Below, in pieces: positions 1-7,118 of a DNA stretch of 41,346 nt; within the stretch, counting starts at the first letter, position 1, and every line of letters starts with the position of its first letter. The position numbers were made by a program, and so were the translations under genes. Under the pieces are notes generated by a model. The model ran no database searches, had not been told where the DNA came from, and was given only the letters and a program-made list of their open reading frames with translations. The stretch spans positions 1 to 41,346 of the forward strand of contig NZ_JBEXCV010000074.1 of assembly GCF_040605455.1 (NCBI RefSeq). The letters run 5' to 3'. The DNA is from Embleya sp040605455 (lineage in GTDB: Bacteria; Actinomycetota; Actinomycetes; Streptomycetales; Streptomycetaceae).

Positions 1-1092
1 GGTGTCGCGCAGCAGCACCATGCCCGCCGCGGCGGCCTCGCGCAGCAGGGCCGCGGAGTCCGGCGCCGGGCGCGCGGGCGTGGGCGGCACGATCGCGGTG
101 AGCGCGCCGACCCGGGCCGCGAGCAGCAGCAGCCGGCGCACCTTGCGCTCCACCGCCTCCTCCGGGACCAGGCCCGCGCGTACCGCGGCCACCAGCGCCG
201 CGCCCCACGGCCGATCCGGCCCCGGACCCGGCATCGCCAGGTCCAGTTCGGCGCGCCCGGCGCCCTCGGTGGAGCGGGTCGCGAACCAGTCCGAGACGAC
301 CAATCCGTCGAATCCCCACTCGGTGCGCAACGGCGTTTCCAGCAACGGACTTTCCGTCATCGTGACGCCGTCCACGCTGTTGTACGCGGCCATCAGCGCC
401 CAGACCCCGCCCGCGCGCACGATCTCCTCGAACGGGGCGAGGTGGATCTCGTGCAGCGCGCGCTCGGACATCCGTACGTCGACCGAGTAGCGCTCGGTCT
501 CCGAGTCGTTGGCGGTGAAGTGCTTGACGGTGGCCGCCACGCCGCCGGTCTGGATGCCGCGCACCAGTGCCGCGCCGATCCGGCCGGACAGGAGCGGCTC
601 CTCCGAGTAGCACTCGAAGTGCCGGCCGGCGTACGGGCTGCGCTGGAGGTTGACGGTCGGGCCGAGCACGATGTCCACGTCCTTGCGGCGCGCCTCGATC
701 GCGAGCAGGCCGCCGAGCCGCTCGACCAGGTCCTCGTCCCAGGACGCGGCGAGCGCGGTCGGGCACGGCAGCGACGCGGACGGCTCGCGTTCGTCGAAGC
801 GCTCGCCCCGCACTCCCGCCGGGCCGTCGCACAGCACCATCTCGCGCAGTCCGATGGCGGGTTCGGCGGCGGTTCGCCAAAATCCCGACCCGGTGAGCAG
901 GCGGACCCTGGCTTCGAGATCGAGTCGGGCCAGGGCCGCCTCGATGTGTTCGTCGATGCGGGCGTCCGGCGCCCTGGGGCTGTACGTGGGGGTGGGAGTG
1001 GGAGTGGTTTCGAGCGGCTCGAAGGCGCCGGACGCCTTTTCGGCCGAGGACGGGGGAAGGGTGCGGTCATCATGACCGTTGGCCTGCGACAC
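1..1092 (-). CDS. GH3 family beta-glucosidase-like glycoside hydrolase, N-terminal part (runs off the window)
   Basis: The visible 364 codons are the (alpha/beta)8 catalytic half of a glycoside hydrolase family 3 enzyme, which removes terminal beta-linked sugars with retention. Seen: the DGPAGVRGE block near the N-terminus, the paired Lys190-His191 of the substrate pocket (VKHFTAND), and the VVSDW block whose Asp268 aligns with the GH3 nucleophile. The C-terminal domain lies beyond position 1. No signal peptide is seen, so it is probably cytoplasmic and acts on imported glycosides. The start is uncertain: GTG at 1092 is taken, but GTG at 1101 is in frame and neither has a strong ribosome site. 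The gene is divergent from the TetR gene at 1154 and probably under its control through the palindrome at 1115-1130. The GH78 rhamnosidase nearby suggests plant glycosides as substrates, which is inference. Confidence 0.9.
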   Translation of the reverse strand, partial: MSQANGHDDRTLPPSSAEKASGAFEPLETTPTPTPTYSPRAPDARIDEHIEAALARLDLEARVRLLTGSGFWRTAAEPAIGLREMVLCDGPAGVRGERFDEREPSASLPCPTALAASWDEDLVERLGGLLAIEARRKDVDIVLGPTVNLQRSPYAGRHFECYSEEPLLSGRIGAALVRGIQTGGVAATVKHFTANDSETERYSVDVRMSERALHEIHLAPFEEIVRAGGVWALMAAYNSVDGVTMTESPLLETPLRTEWGFDGLVVSDWFATRSTEGAGRAELDLAMPGPGPDRPWGAALVAAVRAGLVPEEAVERKVRRLLLLAARVGALTAIVPPTPARPAPDSAALLREAAAAGMVLLRDT

Positions 1093-1114
1093 GCGGGGCA
1101 CACTACATTCAATA

Positions 1115-1130
1115 CATTCCAGGTGGAATG
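1115..1130. promoter_or_regulatory. Putative TetR operator between the GH3 and TetR genes
   Basis: CATTCCAGGTGGAATG is a perfect inverted repeat with 7-bp arms around a GG centre. It sits midway in the 61-nt gap between the divergent GH3 start (1092) and TetR start (1154). A single local TetR with a palindrome between divergent genes is the usual autoregulatory layout, so a bound dimer could shut both promoters. The assignment rests on position and symmetry only. Confidence 0.6.
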
Positions 1131-1153
1131 CTTTCACGAGGGGAGCCGGACGG

Positions 1154-1795
1154 ATGTCGGATCGCACGGGGGCACGGGGCCCGTACGCGCGAGGTGTCGC
1201 ACGGCGGCAGGAGATCGTGCACGCGGCGTTGGAGGTGTTCGCCACGCGCGGGTACGACGCGGTCTCGCTGCGCGAGATCGCCGCCCAGGTGGGCCTGTCG
1301 CATACCGGCCTGCGGCACCACTTCGCGTCGAAGGAGGAACTGCTCACCGCGGTGCTGCGCTACAAGGACGAGCTGACGTTGACCCCGGACGAGCCGGTGG
1401 ACGTCTCCGGCATCGCCTGGGTGCGGGCCAGCCGGGACGTGGTCGCGCTCAACGCCCGGCAGCCGCTGCTGATCCGGCTGTTCGCGACGTTGTCCGTGCA
1501 GGCCACCGATCCCGCGCATCCGGCACACGCGTACTTCGTGGAGCGCTACCGGATCGCGCGCGAGATCGCCGCCGGGCACCTCGCGCAGGCCCGGGACGAC
1601 GGCGACATCGCCGCCGACGTGGACGCCGAGCACAGCGCCGAGCTGATGCTGGCCGCGATGGACGGTCTCCAGGTGCAGTGGCTGCTCGAACCCGACCGGG
1701 TGGACATGGTGGCGGCCTACGGACAGTTCCTGGACCGCTTCCTGGCCGTGCTCGCCGTTCCGCTGCCCGAGGACGGTGGAACGGCGAAGCGGTGA
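1154..1795 (+). CDS. TetR/AcrR family transcriptional regulator
   Basis: A 213-residue one-component repressor. The N-terminal helix-turn-helix is clear: ALEVFATRGYDAVSLREIA, then VGLSHTGLRHHFASKEELL at about residues 29-68, with the TetR-typical FASKEEL end of the recognition region. The C-terminal part is the usual variable ligand and dimer domain, whose inducer cannot be read. The start at 1154 is chosen because it lies 8-10 nt after GAGGGGAG and because the HTH then falls at the normal distance from the N-terminus; a longer frame from 1079 has no ribosome site. It is divergent from GH3 and tail-to-tail with GH78, so control of glycoside use is the simplest guess. Confidence 0.9.
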   Translation: MSDRTGARGPYARGVARRQEIVHAALEVFATRGYDAVSLREIAAQVGLSHTGLRHHFASKEELLTAVLRYKDELTLTPDEPVDVSGIAWVRASRDVVALNARQPLLIRLFATLSVQATDPAHPAHAYFVERYRIAREIAAGHLAQARDDGDIAADVDAEHSAELMLAAMDGLQVQWLLEPDRVDMVAAYGQFLDRFLAVLAVPLPEDGGTAKR

Positions 1796-1813
1796 CCGGG
1801 AGGTGAGCCCGCG

Positions 1814-4108
1814 TCAGTCCGGCCGGCGGATGTCGTGCCGGCCTGCGGGGTAGGACCGGCCGGCGTGTACGAACGGCACCGGGCTGTGCACGCTCAACAG
1901 CCTCGGCGTCACCACCACCTCGATCGGTCCCGCCGGGCAGGGCACCGCGCCCGACGCCCGGGTCAGCCGGCCGAGCGCGGGTTCGATCCGGGCCACCGCG
2001 AAGCCGGGTTCGGCCGGCTCGACGCCCAGCACGCGCGTCATCAGGTCGCGGGTGGGCGTGGAGGACCAGCCGTGGCTGATCGTGCCGCCGTACCAGGTCT
2101 CGCTCCACGAGGTGTCGCTGCGCGCGAGCAGGGCCACCCAGTCCAGGCACAGGCCGGCGATCAGGTCGGCCCGGCCCGCCTGCGCCAGCGCGTCGTGCAC
2201 CACGTAGCGGAAGAACGGCTGGGCGCGCACCACCCGGCGGCCGGTGTCCCACCACGGCTTCGGCGGCCCGGCCCGCAGGTGCGCGCCGCCGACCTCGGTG
2301 TCCGAGCCGGGTTCGGCGGGCCCGTCCGGGGCGCTGAAGGCGGCGTGCACGAGGTCCTCCTCGGCGGTGAGCACGGCCACCAGCCGCGCGATCCGCTCGG
2401 CCGGCACCAGGCCGCCCACGATCGCCGCCGCCTGGCCGTGCTGGGACGCCATCGGGCGGCGCTCACCGTCCGCGATCGAGTCCGCGTAGCGCTCCCGCTC
2501 CGGATCCCACAGCCGCTCGAAACCGGTGACGAGCCGGGCATGCGTGGTGCGCGCCCACGTTGCCCGGCCCGGATCGCCGAGCCAGTCCGCCAGTTCGGCG
2601 AACTCCAGGAGGGCCCGGCCCCACAGGCCGCACAGTGCCGCCGAGACGCCCTCGGTGTGCACGGCCGACCAGTCGATGATCACCCAGCCGAACACGTCGG
2701 TGGGCACGCCGGTGTCGTCCAGGAACGGCACGAACCAGCGCAACACCCGCTCGGCCACCGGCAGCAGCTCGGCGATCTCCTCCCGATCGCCGACGTAGCG
2801 GTACAGGTTCCACACCGAGTGCACCCAGTGCAGCGCCCAGTCCGGGATCACCGTGAAGTCGGCCCACTCGGCGTCTCCGGCCACCGCCATCGGCAACATC
2901 CCGTCCGAGCGTGGCGACGCGGCCAGCCGGGGATGCCAACGGGCCAGCCGCCAGTCGGAGTTGGTGGTCAGGTCGACCAACTGGTGCACCACCGCGTCGC
3001 CGGTCCAGGCCCGCTGCTCGCGGGTCGGGCAGTCGACGTAGGCATCCGCCGAACACAGCGTCACGGTGCGGCGTCCGACCCGCCAGATGTGTTCCAGGCG
3101 CGGATCCGAGCAGGCGAACCACGCGTCGCCGGTGACCGGATAGGTGCGTTCGCGGACCGCCACGCGGTGCACGGTGACGCCGTCCGGGGCCTCGACCAGG
3201 ACGCCGCGCAGGCCGTAGGAGTCGAACGATTCCAGCTCGCGACGGGTGCCGTCGAGGGTCACCGCCAAGCTCGCGTCGTGTTCGCCGGGAGCGGGCCGTC
3301 CGCTCGGGTCGACGAACTCGGCGGTGTGCACGACGACCTCGGCGCCGGCCGGGCCGTGGGCATCGACGACCAGGGTGCCGGAGAGCACCTGCTTCGCCGC
3401 GTACGCGCCGGCCGAACTCGGGGTCAGGATCGTCTCGTGCGGTCGTGGCCAGGTGATCGGCCGGCCGCCGAACGGGCCGCCCGGGTAGCTGGGCGGCTCG
3501 GGCCGACCCGGCTCGCCGGTGGTCATCGCGCGCCGCAGTACCGCCGCCGGCCAACCGGGATCGTGGTCGGGATGTTGCCAATCGGCAGGCAGCGCACGGG
3601 CGTCGAGCAACTCGCGGCCGCGCCCGGAGACGGTGCCGCCGCCGGGGGTCGCGGTCCACCAGTCCAGGACGCGGGCCTGCCAGCGCTCGTCGGTGACGAA
3701 CCACGCATCCGGACCGAGCCGGGCCTCCAGCACGAACGCGCCGTGCACCAGGTCGTTGCCGAACGGCGACGGCGGCAACCACCACGGATTCGGCCCGTCG
3801 TGGATCCAGGCGAGCGCGGTCACGAGGTTGGCGCCCGGCCGCAGATGGGCGGCCAGATCGAGGTCGTCGTACGGCCGGATGCGCGGATTCGCGCGCACCG
3901 GCCCGCGCGCCACCTCGACCCCGTTCACGGCCAGCGCGTACCCGGACAACGCGACCACGCGCGTGGGTACCCGCTCGGGCACTCGATCGAGATCGAGAAC
4001 GGCTCGCAACGCGACGGCATGCCGCCCCTGTGGACGTCCACCCTCCGGTTCGGCCCAGATCCACCGGGCCCGCCACCGCCCGGGCGGAAAGTCGGTACTG
4101 AAGATCAC
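1814..4108 (-). CDS. GH78 alpha-L-rhamnosidase
   Basis: A 764-residue enzyme expected to release terminal alpha-L-rhamnose from glycosides by inversion. The GH78 signature DCPTREQRAWTGDA is present at 359-372. Its acidic residues Asp359, Glu364 and Asp371 have the same 0/+5/+12 spacing as the catalytic set described for Bacillus rhamnosidase B, and Glu670 in SWSETWYGG is a candidate general base. N-terminal beta-sandwich domains (about 1-330) precede the alpha/alpha barrel, and a C-terminal beta domain ends the protein. There is no signal peptide. The GTG at 4108 is chosen because AAGGA lies about 8 nt upstream. The gene ends 18 nt from the convergent TetR gene. With the GH3 enzyme it would trim rhamnosyl-glucosides such as rutinosides or saponins, which is inferred. 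Confidence 0.92.
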   Translation of the reverse strand: MIFSTDFPPGRWRARWIWAEPEGGRPQGRHAVALRAVLDLDRVPERVPTRVVALSGYALAVNGVEVARGPVRANPRIRPYDDLDLAAHLRPGANLVTALAWIHDGPNPWWLPPSPFGNDLVHGAFVLEARLGPDAWFVTDERWQARVLDWWTATPGGGTVSGRGRELLDARALPADWQHPDHDPGWPAAVLRRAMTTGEPGRPEPPSYPGGPFGGRPITWPRPHETILTPSSAGAYAAKQVLSGTLVVDAHGPAGAEVVVHTAEFVDPSGRPAPGEHDASLAVTLDGTRRELESFDSYGLRGVLVEAPDGVTVHRVAVRERTYPVTGDAWFACSDPRLEHIWRVGRRTVTLCSADAYVDCPTREQRAWTGDAVVHQLVDLTTNSDWRLARWHPRLAASPRSDGMLPMAVAGDAEWADFTVIPDWALHWVHSVWNLYRYVGDREEIAELLPVAERVLRWFVPFLDDTGVPTDVFGWVIIDWSAVHTEGVSAALCGLWGRALLEFAELADWLGDPGRATWARTTHARLVTGFERLWDPERERYADSIADGERRPMASQHGQAAAIVGGLVPAERIARLVAVLTAEEDLVHAAFSAPDGPAEPGSDTEVGGAHLRAGPPKPWWDTGRRVVRAQPFFRYVVHDALAQAGRADLIAGLCLDWVALLARSDTSWSETWYGGTISHGWSSTPTRDLMTRVLGVEPAEPGFAVARIEPALGRLTRASGAVPCPAGPIEVVVTPRLLSVHSPVPFVHAGRSYPAGRHDIRRPD

Positions 4109-4215
4109 GCGATCGTTCCTTCGTGTCGGAGAAAACAAACAGAACCGAGCCCGACTTCCGAGGGCCCATGAAGGCAATCAATCCGGGGGCGAACTGCCCG
4201 GGGGAGCGAGCTGGG

Positions 4216-4283
4216 GGTGGGCGACGCGGGGGGTTTGTGCGAGTCGACAGTGAGGGATTGTGGGTGGGCGAGCCGAGGGGTTG
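4216..4283. repeat. Imperfect G-rich direct repeat
   Basis: Two copies of a roughly 21-22 nt unit, GGTGGGCGA followed by a run of G and ending in TTTG or TTG, start at 4216 and 4263. The tract is strongly G-biased on the plus strand and has several runs of three or more G, so it could fold as a quadruplex when single-stranded. Confidence 0.5.
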
Positions 4284-4428
4284 GGCGACTCGGGAGGTCG
4301 AACGATCCGGCAGGTTGAGCGATGCCGGTGCGCCAAGCGCTTCGGGATGCCGAACAATTCACCGAAGTCATGCGAAATCCAGCCCGGCCGGCGGGTGGGG
4401 CCACCTCGGTCGAAGGCGGGTCCCCTCA

Positions 4429-4462
4429 GCCGGTCCGGCGTTTGGGACAGAGCCGGACCGGC
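4429..4462 (-). terminator. Hairpin terminator candidate after the 4492-5394 hydrolase
   Basis: Perfect 11-bp arms, GCCGGTCCGGC and GCCGGACCGGC, are separated by 12 nt and lie 30 nt beyond the stop of the minus-strand hydrolase. There is no U-tract, as is common for actinobacterial terminators. Confidence 0.55.
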
Positions 4463-4491
4463 GCCTGAGGGCGAAGCCCGCGCCGACCCCG

Positions 4492-5394
4492 TCAGCGGGC
4501 CAGGTGCCCGCGGACCGCAGCCAACCAGGCATCCGGCCGCTCCGTCTGCGGGCTGTGCTTGGCCCCCGCGACGACTCGTAGCTCCGCCCCCCGAATACCC
4601 GCGGCAAACTGCTCGGCCGCGCCCCGAAGCCGTCGGTCGTGTTCGCCGACGACGACGGTCACCGGGCAGGACAACTCGGCCAACCGGCCGACCAGCGACG
4701 GGTACGCGCCCAGCGCCCGAGCGCAGCCGACGAACGCCTCCGGGTCCATCCCGGTGATTGCGCGGGTCTGCCGCTCGCGGCGGGCCGAGTCCTCGGGCGT
4801 GGCGTCCGCCGGTGTGCGGGTGAACGGCTTGAGCACGGTCAGCAGCGGACCCAGGCCGAACCTGCCCACCACCGCGTTCATGCCCGCGCTGAGCACCCGC
4901 GGCAGCGGCGTGGAGGTGGGTTCGGCGGCGGTGTCCATCAGCACGAGCGAGCGCACCCGGTCCGGGTGGGCCAGCGTGTACCGCAGCGCCAGGACGCCGC
5001 CCATCGAGTGGCCGAGCAGATCGATCGGCTCGGGCAGCATGCGCTCGACGAACCCCTCCAGATCGGCAAAGAGGTGGTCGAACGTGTAGGCGGATCGGTC
5101 CGCGAACTTGGTGCTGTCACCGTGCCCGCGATGGTCGTACGCGAGGACCCGTCGATCCCGCGCCAGGAGCGGCGCGACGCCGTCCCAGTCGGCCAGGCTG
5201 CCCGCGAATCCGTGCAGCAGGAGCAGCGGCGCGGTGCCCGGATCGGGCCCGACCGCGGGCAGGTCGCAATAGCGCAGGTCCGCCCCGGAGAACGGTGGTC
5301 GAGGGGTGTCGCGGTGGTGCGATTCGGCCTTGCCGTGTGTACCGCCGGCGAGGAGTCGGGATGATGCCGTCCACGAAAGCCTTCCATCTGGCAT
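4492..5394 (-). CDS. Alpha/beta-fold hydrolase
   Basis: A 300-residue alpha/beta hydrolase of the serine type. Seen: the oxyanion motif LLLHGFAGS, the YDHRGHGDS turn, the nucleophile elbow GHSMGG with Ser130, an acid in VVVGEHD, and a C-terminal His in GAKHSPQTERP. This is the arrangement of esterases, C-C hydrolases and haloperoxidase-like proteins; the substrate cannot be told. The start at ATG 5394 is tentative: no good ribosome site precedes it, and the first 35 residues are not hydrolase-like, so a later start is possible. It stands alone, with a hairpin behind it and the divergent transporter operon in front. Confidence 0.85.
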   Translation of the reverse strand: MPDGRLSWTASSRLLAGGTHGKAESHHRDTPRPPFSGADLRYCDLPAVGPDPGTAPLLLLHGFAGSLADWDGVAPLLARDRRVLAYDHRGHGDSTKFADRSAYTFDHLFADLEGFVERMLPEPIDLLGHSMGGVLALRYTLAHPDRVRSLVLMDTAAEPTSTPLPRVLSAGMNAVVGRFGLGPLLTVLKPFTRTPADATPEDSARRERQTRAITGMDPEAFVGCARALGAYPSLVGRLAELSCPVTVVVGEHDRRLRGAAEQFAAGIRGAELRVVAGAKHSPQTERPDAWLAAVRGHLAR

Positions 5395-5750
5395 GTATTC
5401 GATGTTAGCGTCCCGCCGTCGTGATGTGACAACACAAATCCCCCCGGATTCGTCGGGGCCAGGGCCACCCGGCCGCCATTCCCACCACGGATGCGCCGTC
5501 GCACGTCGGTGCTCCCGGTGCTGCTCACCGCGGTCGCGCCGATCCCGCGCTCGTCGACTCCACCCGCCGACTCCACCCGCCGATTCCACCCGTCGACCGC
5601 ACCCGCTGACCGCACCCATTCGTCGACCCCGCCGGCGCTTCGCCGCCGGACCGCACCGTTCCACCGCTGCTCCACTCGCTGTTCCAGCCCCGGAGCCGCG
5701 ACCGAACCACCCGTGATCCACTGCTTCCTTCGAAGGACAGGTGAGCCCTT
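5395..5750. other. Divergent intergenic region, 356 nt
   Basis: The region separates the minus-strand hydrolase from the transporter operon. It holds five 13-nt tandem units (5555-5619) and a less GC-rich patch near 5395-5450 that is the most promoter-like stretch. No gene is supported. Confidence 0.45.
5555..5619. repeat. 13-nt degenerate tandem repeat, five units
   Basis: Units start at 5555, 5568, 5581, 5594 and 5607 with consensus CGACTCCACCCGC; the first two are identical and the later ones diverge. The array ends 131 nt before the binding-protein start. A role as a regulator array or slippage-prone spacer is possible but unproven. Confidence 0.65.
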
Positions 5751-7085
5751 GTGTTGCTCCGAGGAGATGGACCCGCTCCGGCGCGACGTATCGCAGTAGG
5801 CGTCCTGCTCGCCGCCTTCGGCCTGACCGCTTCGGTCGGCTGCTCGGTCGAGAAGAAGTCGGACGACAGGAAGCCCGCCGGCCCGGCCGCGGCCCCGAGC
5901 GGCCCCGCGCGCGGCGTCACCGACACCACCGTCAAGCTCGGCGTCGCCGCGACCGACCCGGCCCAGCTCAAGGCTTTCGGCGTGCCGAGCGAGGGCCCGG
6001 CGAGCAAGGACATGTACGCCGCCTGGATCGCCGCGCAGAACAAGCGCGGCGGTGTCCAGGGCCGCACCATCGAACTCGCCTTCCGCCCGTTCCTGCCCAC
6101 CGGCCCGGCCGAGGCGCAGGCCGCGTGTGTGGAATTGAGCGAGGACAAGAAGGTGTTCCTGGCGATCGGCATCCTCACCGGGGACACCCCGCTGTGCTTC
6201 ACCGAGACGCACGGCACGCCGTACCTGGGGCAATGGGGGCAGTCCGCCGAACGCGACCGCCGCTCCAAGGCGCCGTTCGTCGCGCTGGAGATGGCCGACG
6301 ACCGGCAGCGGGCCGCCGCGGTCAAGGCTCTGCTCGACCAGAAGCTGCTCCAGGGCAAGAAGGTCGCGCTCTACTGGGAGGCCCAGGACGCGGCGGTCAC
6401 CAAGAACACCGTCAAGCCGCTCTTGGACGCGGCCGGCGTCGACGTGGTCGTGCAGACCCCGCTCGACGACTACGGCACCGACCAGGCCGCCGGCGACCAG
6501 GCGTTGGACACCCTGGTCCAGAAGATGCGCTCGGCGGGCGCCGACACGATCCTCAACACGTCCAACTTCTCCAACCTGATGATCGCGCTGCAACGTGCGA
6601 ACTGGCTGCCCGAACAGGTATACGCGACCTCGGCCCAGGCACTCAGTCCGGCCGTGGTCAAGACCACCGGGATCAAGCCCGCGACGATGCAGCGGGTGAC
6701 GGTGGCCGCGCCGTACATCCCGACCAAGTCGGAACTGCTCGCCGATCCGGCTGTGGCGGCGTGTGTGGACGAGTACAACGCGGGCGGCGTCGGTGAGCGC
6801 TTCGATGCGGCGGCGGCGAGCCGGGAGAGCCTGAGCGCGGTGGCCAACTCGTGCGCCGCGTTCCGGCTGTTCGTCCAGGCCGCCGACGCCGCCGGCCGCG
6901 ACCTCACCGCCACGTCCTGGCAGCGCGGTGCCGAATCGCTGACCAAGCTCGCGCTGCCCGGCATGCCGCTCGCCTCCCTCTCCCCCGGCAAGCACAGCGC
7001 CGGCGACGCGGTGGGCGTGTACCGCTGGGACCCGGCGCAGAACCAGATGCTCCCGGCGGTGCCGCCGATCTCCGCCACGAAGTGA
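5751..7085 (+). CDS. HAAT-type ABC transporter substrate-binding lipoprotein (Leu/Ile/Val-binding family)
   Basis: A 444-residue extracytoplasmic solute receptor. A short positive N-terminus (ARR), a hydrophobic stretch and the lipobox TASVGC place the acylated cysteine at residue 31, and a flexible PAGPAAAPSGP spacer follows. The periplasmic-binding type I fold begins at TVKLGVAAT and includes AAWIAAQNKRGGVQGR, the usual 'new N, GG, GR' block of LivK-like proteins. The partners are the two following genes, 33 nt and then overlapping. The GTG start at 5751 follows an AGGACAGGTGAG stretch. The family binds amino acids, amides, urea or aromatic acids, so the ligand is open; the sequence is distant enough that I would not name it LivK. 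Confidence 0.9.
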   Translation: MLLRGDGPAPARRIAVGVLLAAFGLTASVGCSVEKKSDDRKPAGPAAAPSGPARGVTDTTVKLGVAATDPAQLKAFGVPSEGPASKDMYAAWIAAQNKRGGVQGRTIELAFRPFLPTGPAEAQAACVELSEDKKVFLAIGILTGDTPLCFTETHGTPYLGQWGQSAERDRRSKAPFVALEMADDRQRAAAVKALLDQKLLQGKKVALYWEAQDAAVTKNTVKPLLDAAGVDVVVQTPLDDYGTDQAAGDQALDTLVQKMRSAGADTILNTSNFSNLMIALQRANWLPEQVYATSAQALSPAVVKTTGIKPATMQRVTVAAPYIPTKSELLADPAVAACVDEYNAGGVGERFDAAAASRESLSAVANSCAAFRLFVQAADAAGRDLTATSWQRGAESLTKLALPGMPLASLSPGKHSAGDAVGVYRWDPAQNQMLPAVPPISATK

Positions 7086-7118
7086 CGGCACGCGAACCAC
7101 GAGAAAGGCCGATCACAT

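Larger units (their letters stand above)
4109..4491. other. Intergenic region, 383 nt
   Basis: No convincing gene is seen. The region holds the upstream part of the GH78 gene, a G-rich direct repeat (4216-4283), an isolated AAGCGCTT palindrome at 4335-4342 resembling the core of LacI-family operators, and the hairpin at 4429-4462. The LacI-like core is a single short match and is only suggestive. Confidence 0.5.

Noticed and set aside
442..1806. Plus-strand frame over the GH3 gene running into the TetR gene
   Set aside because: It crosses two genes that have strong motifs in other frames and has no family resemblance itself.
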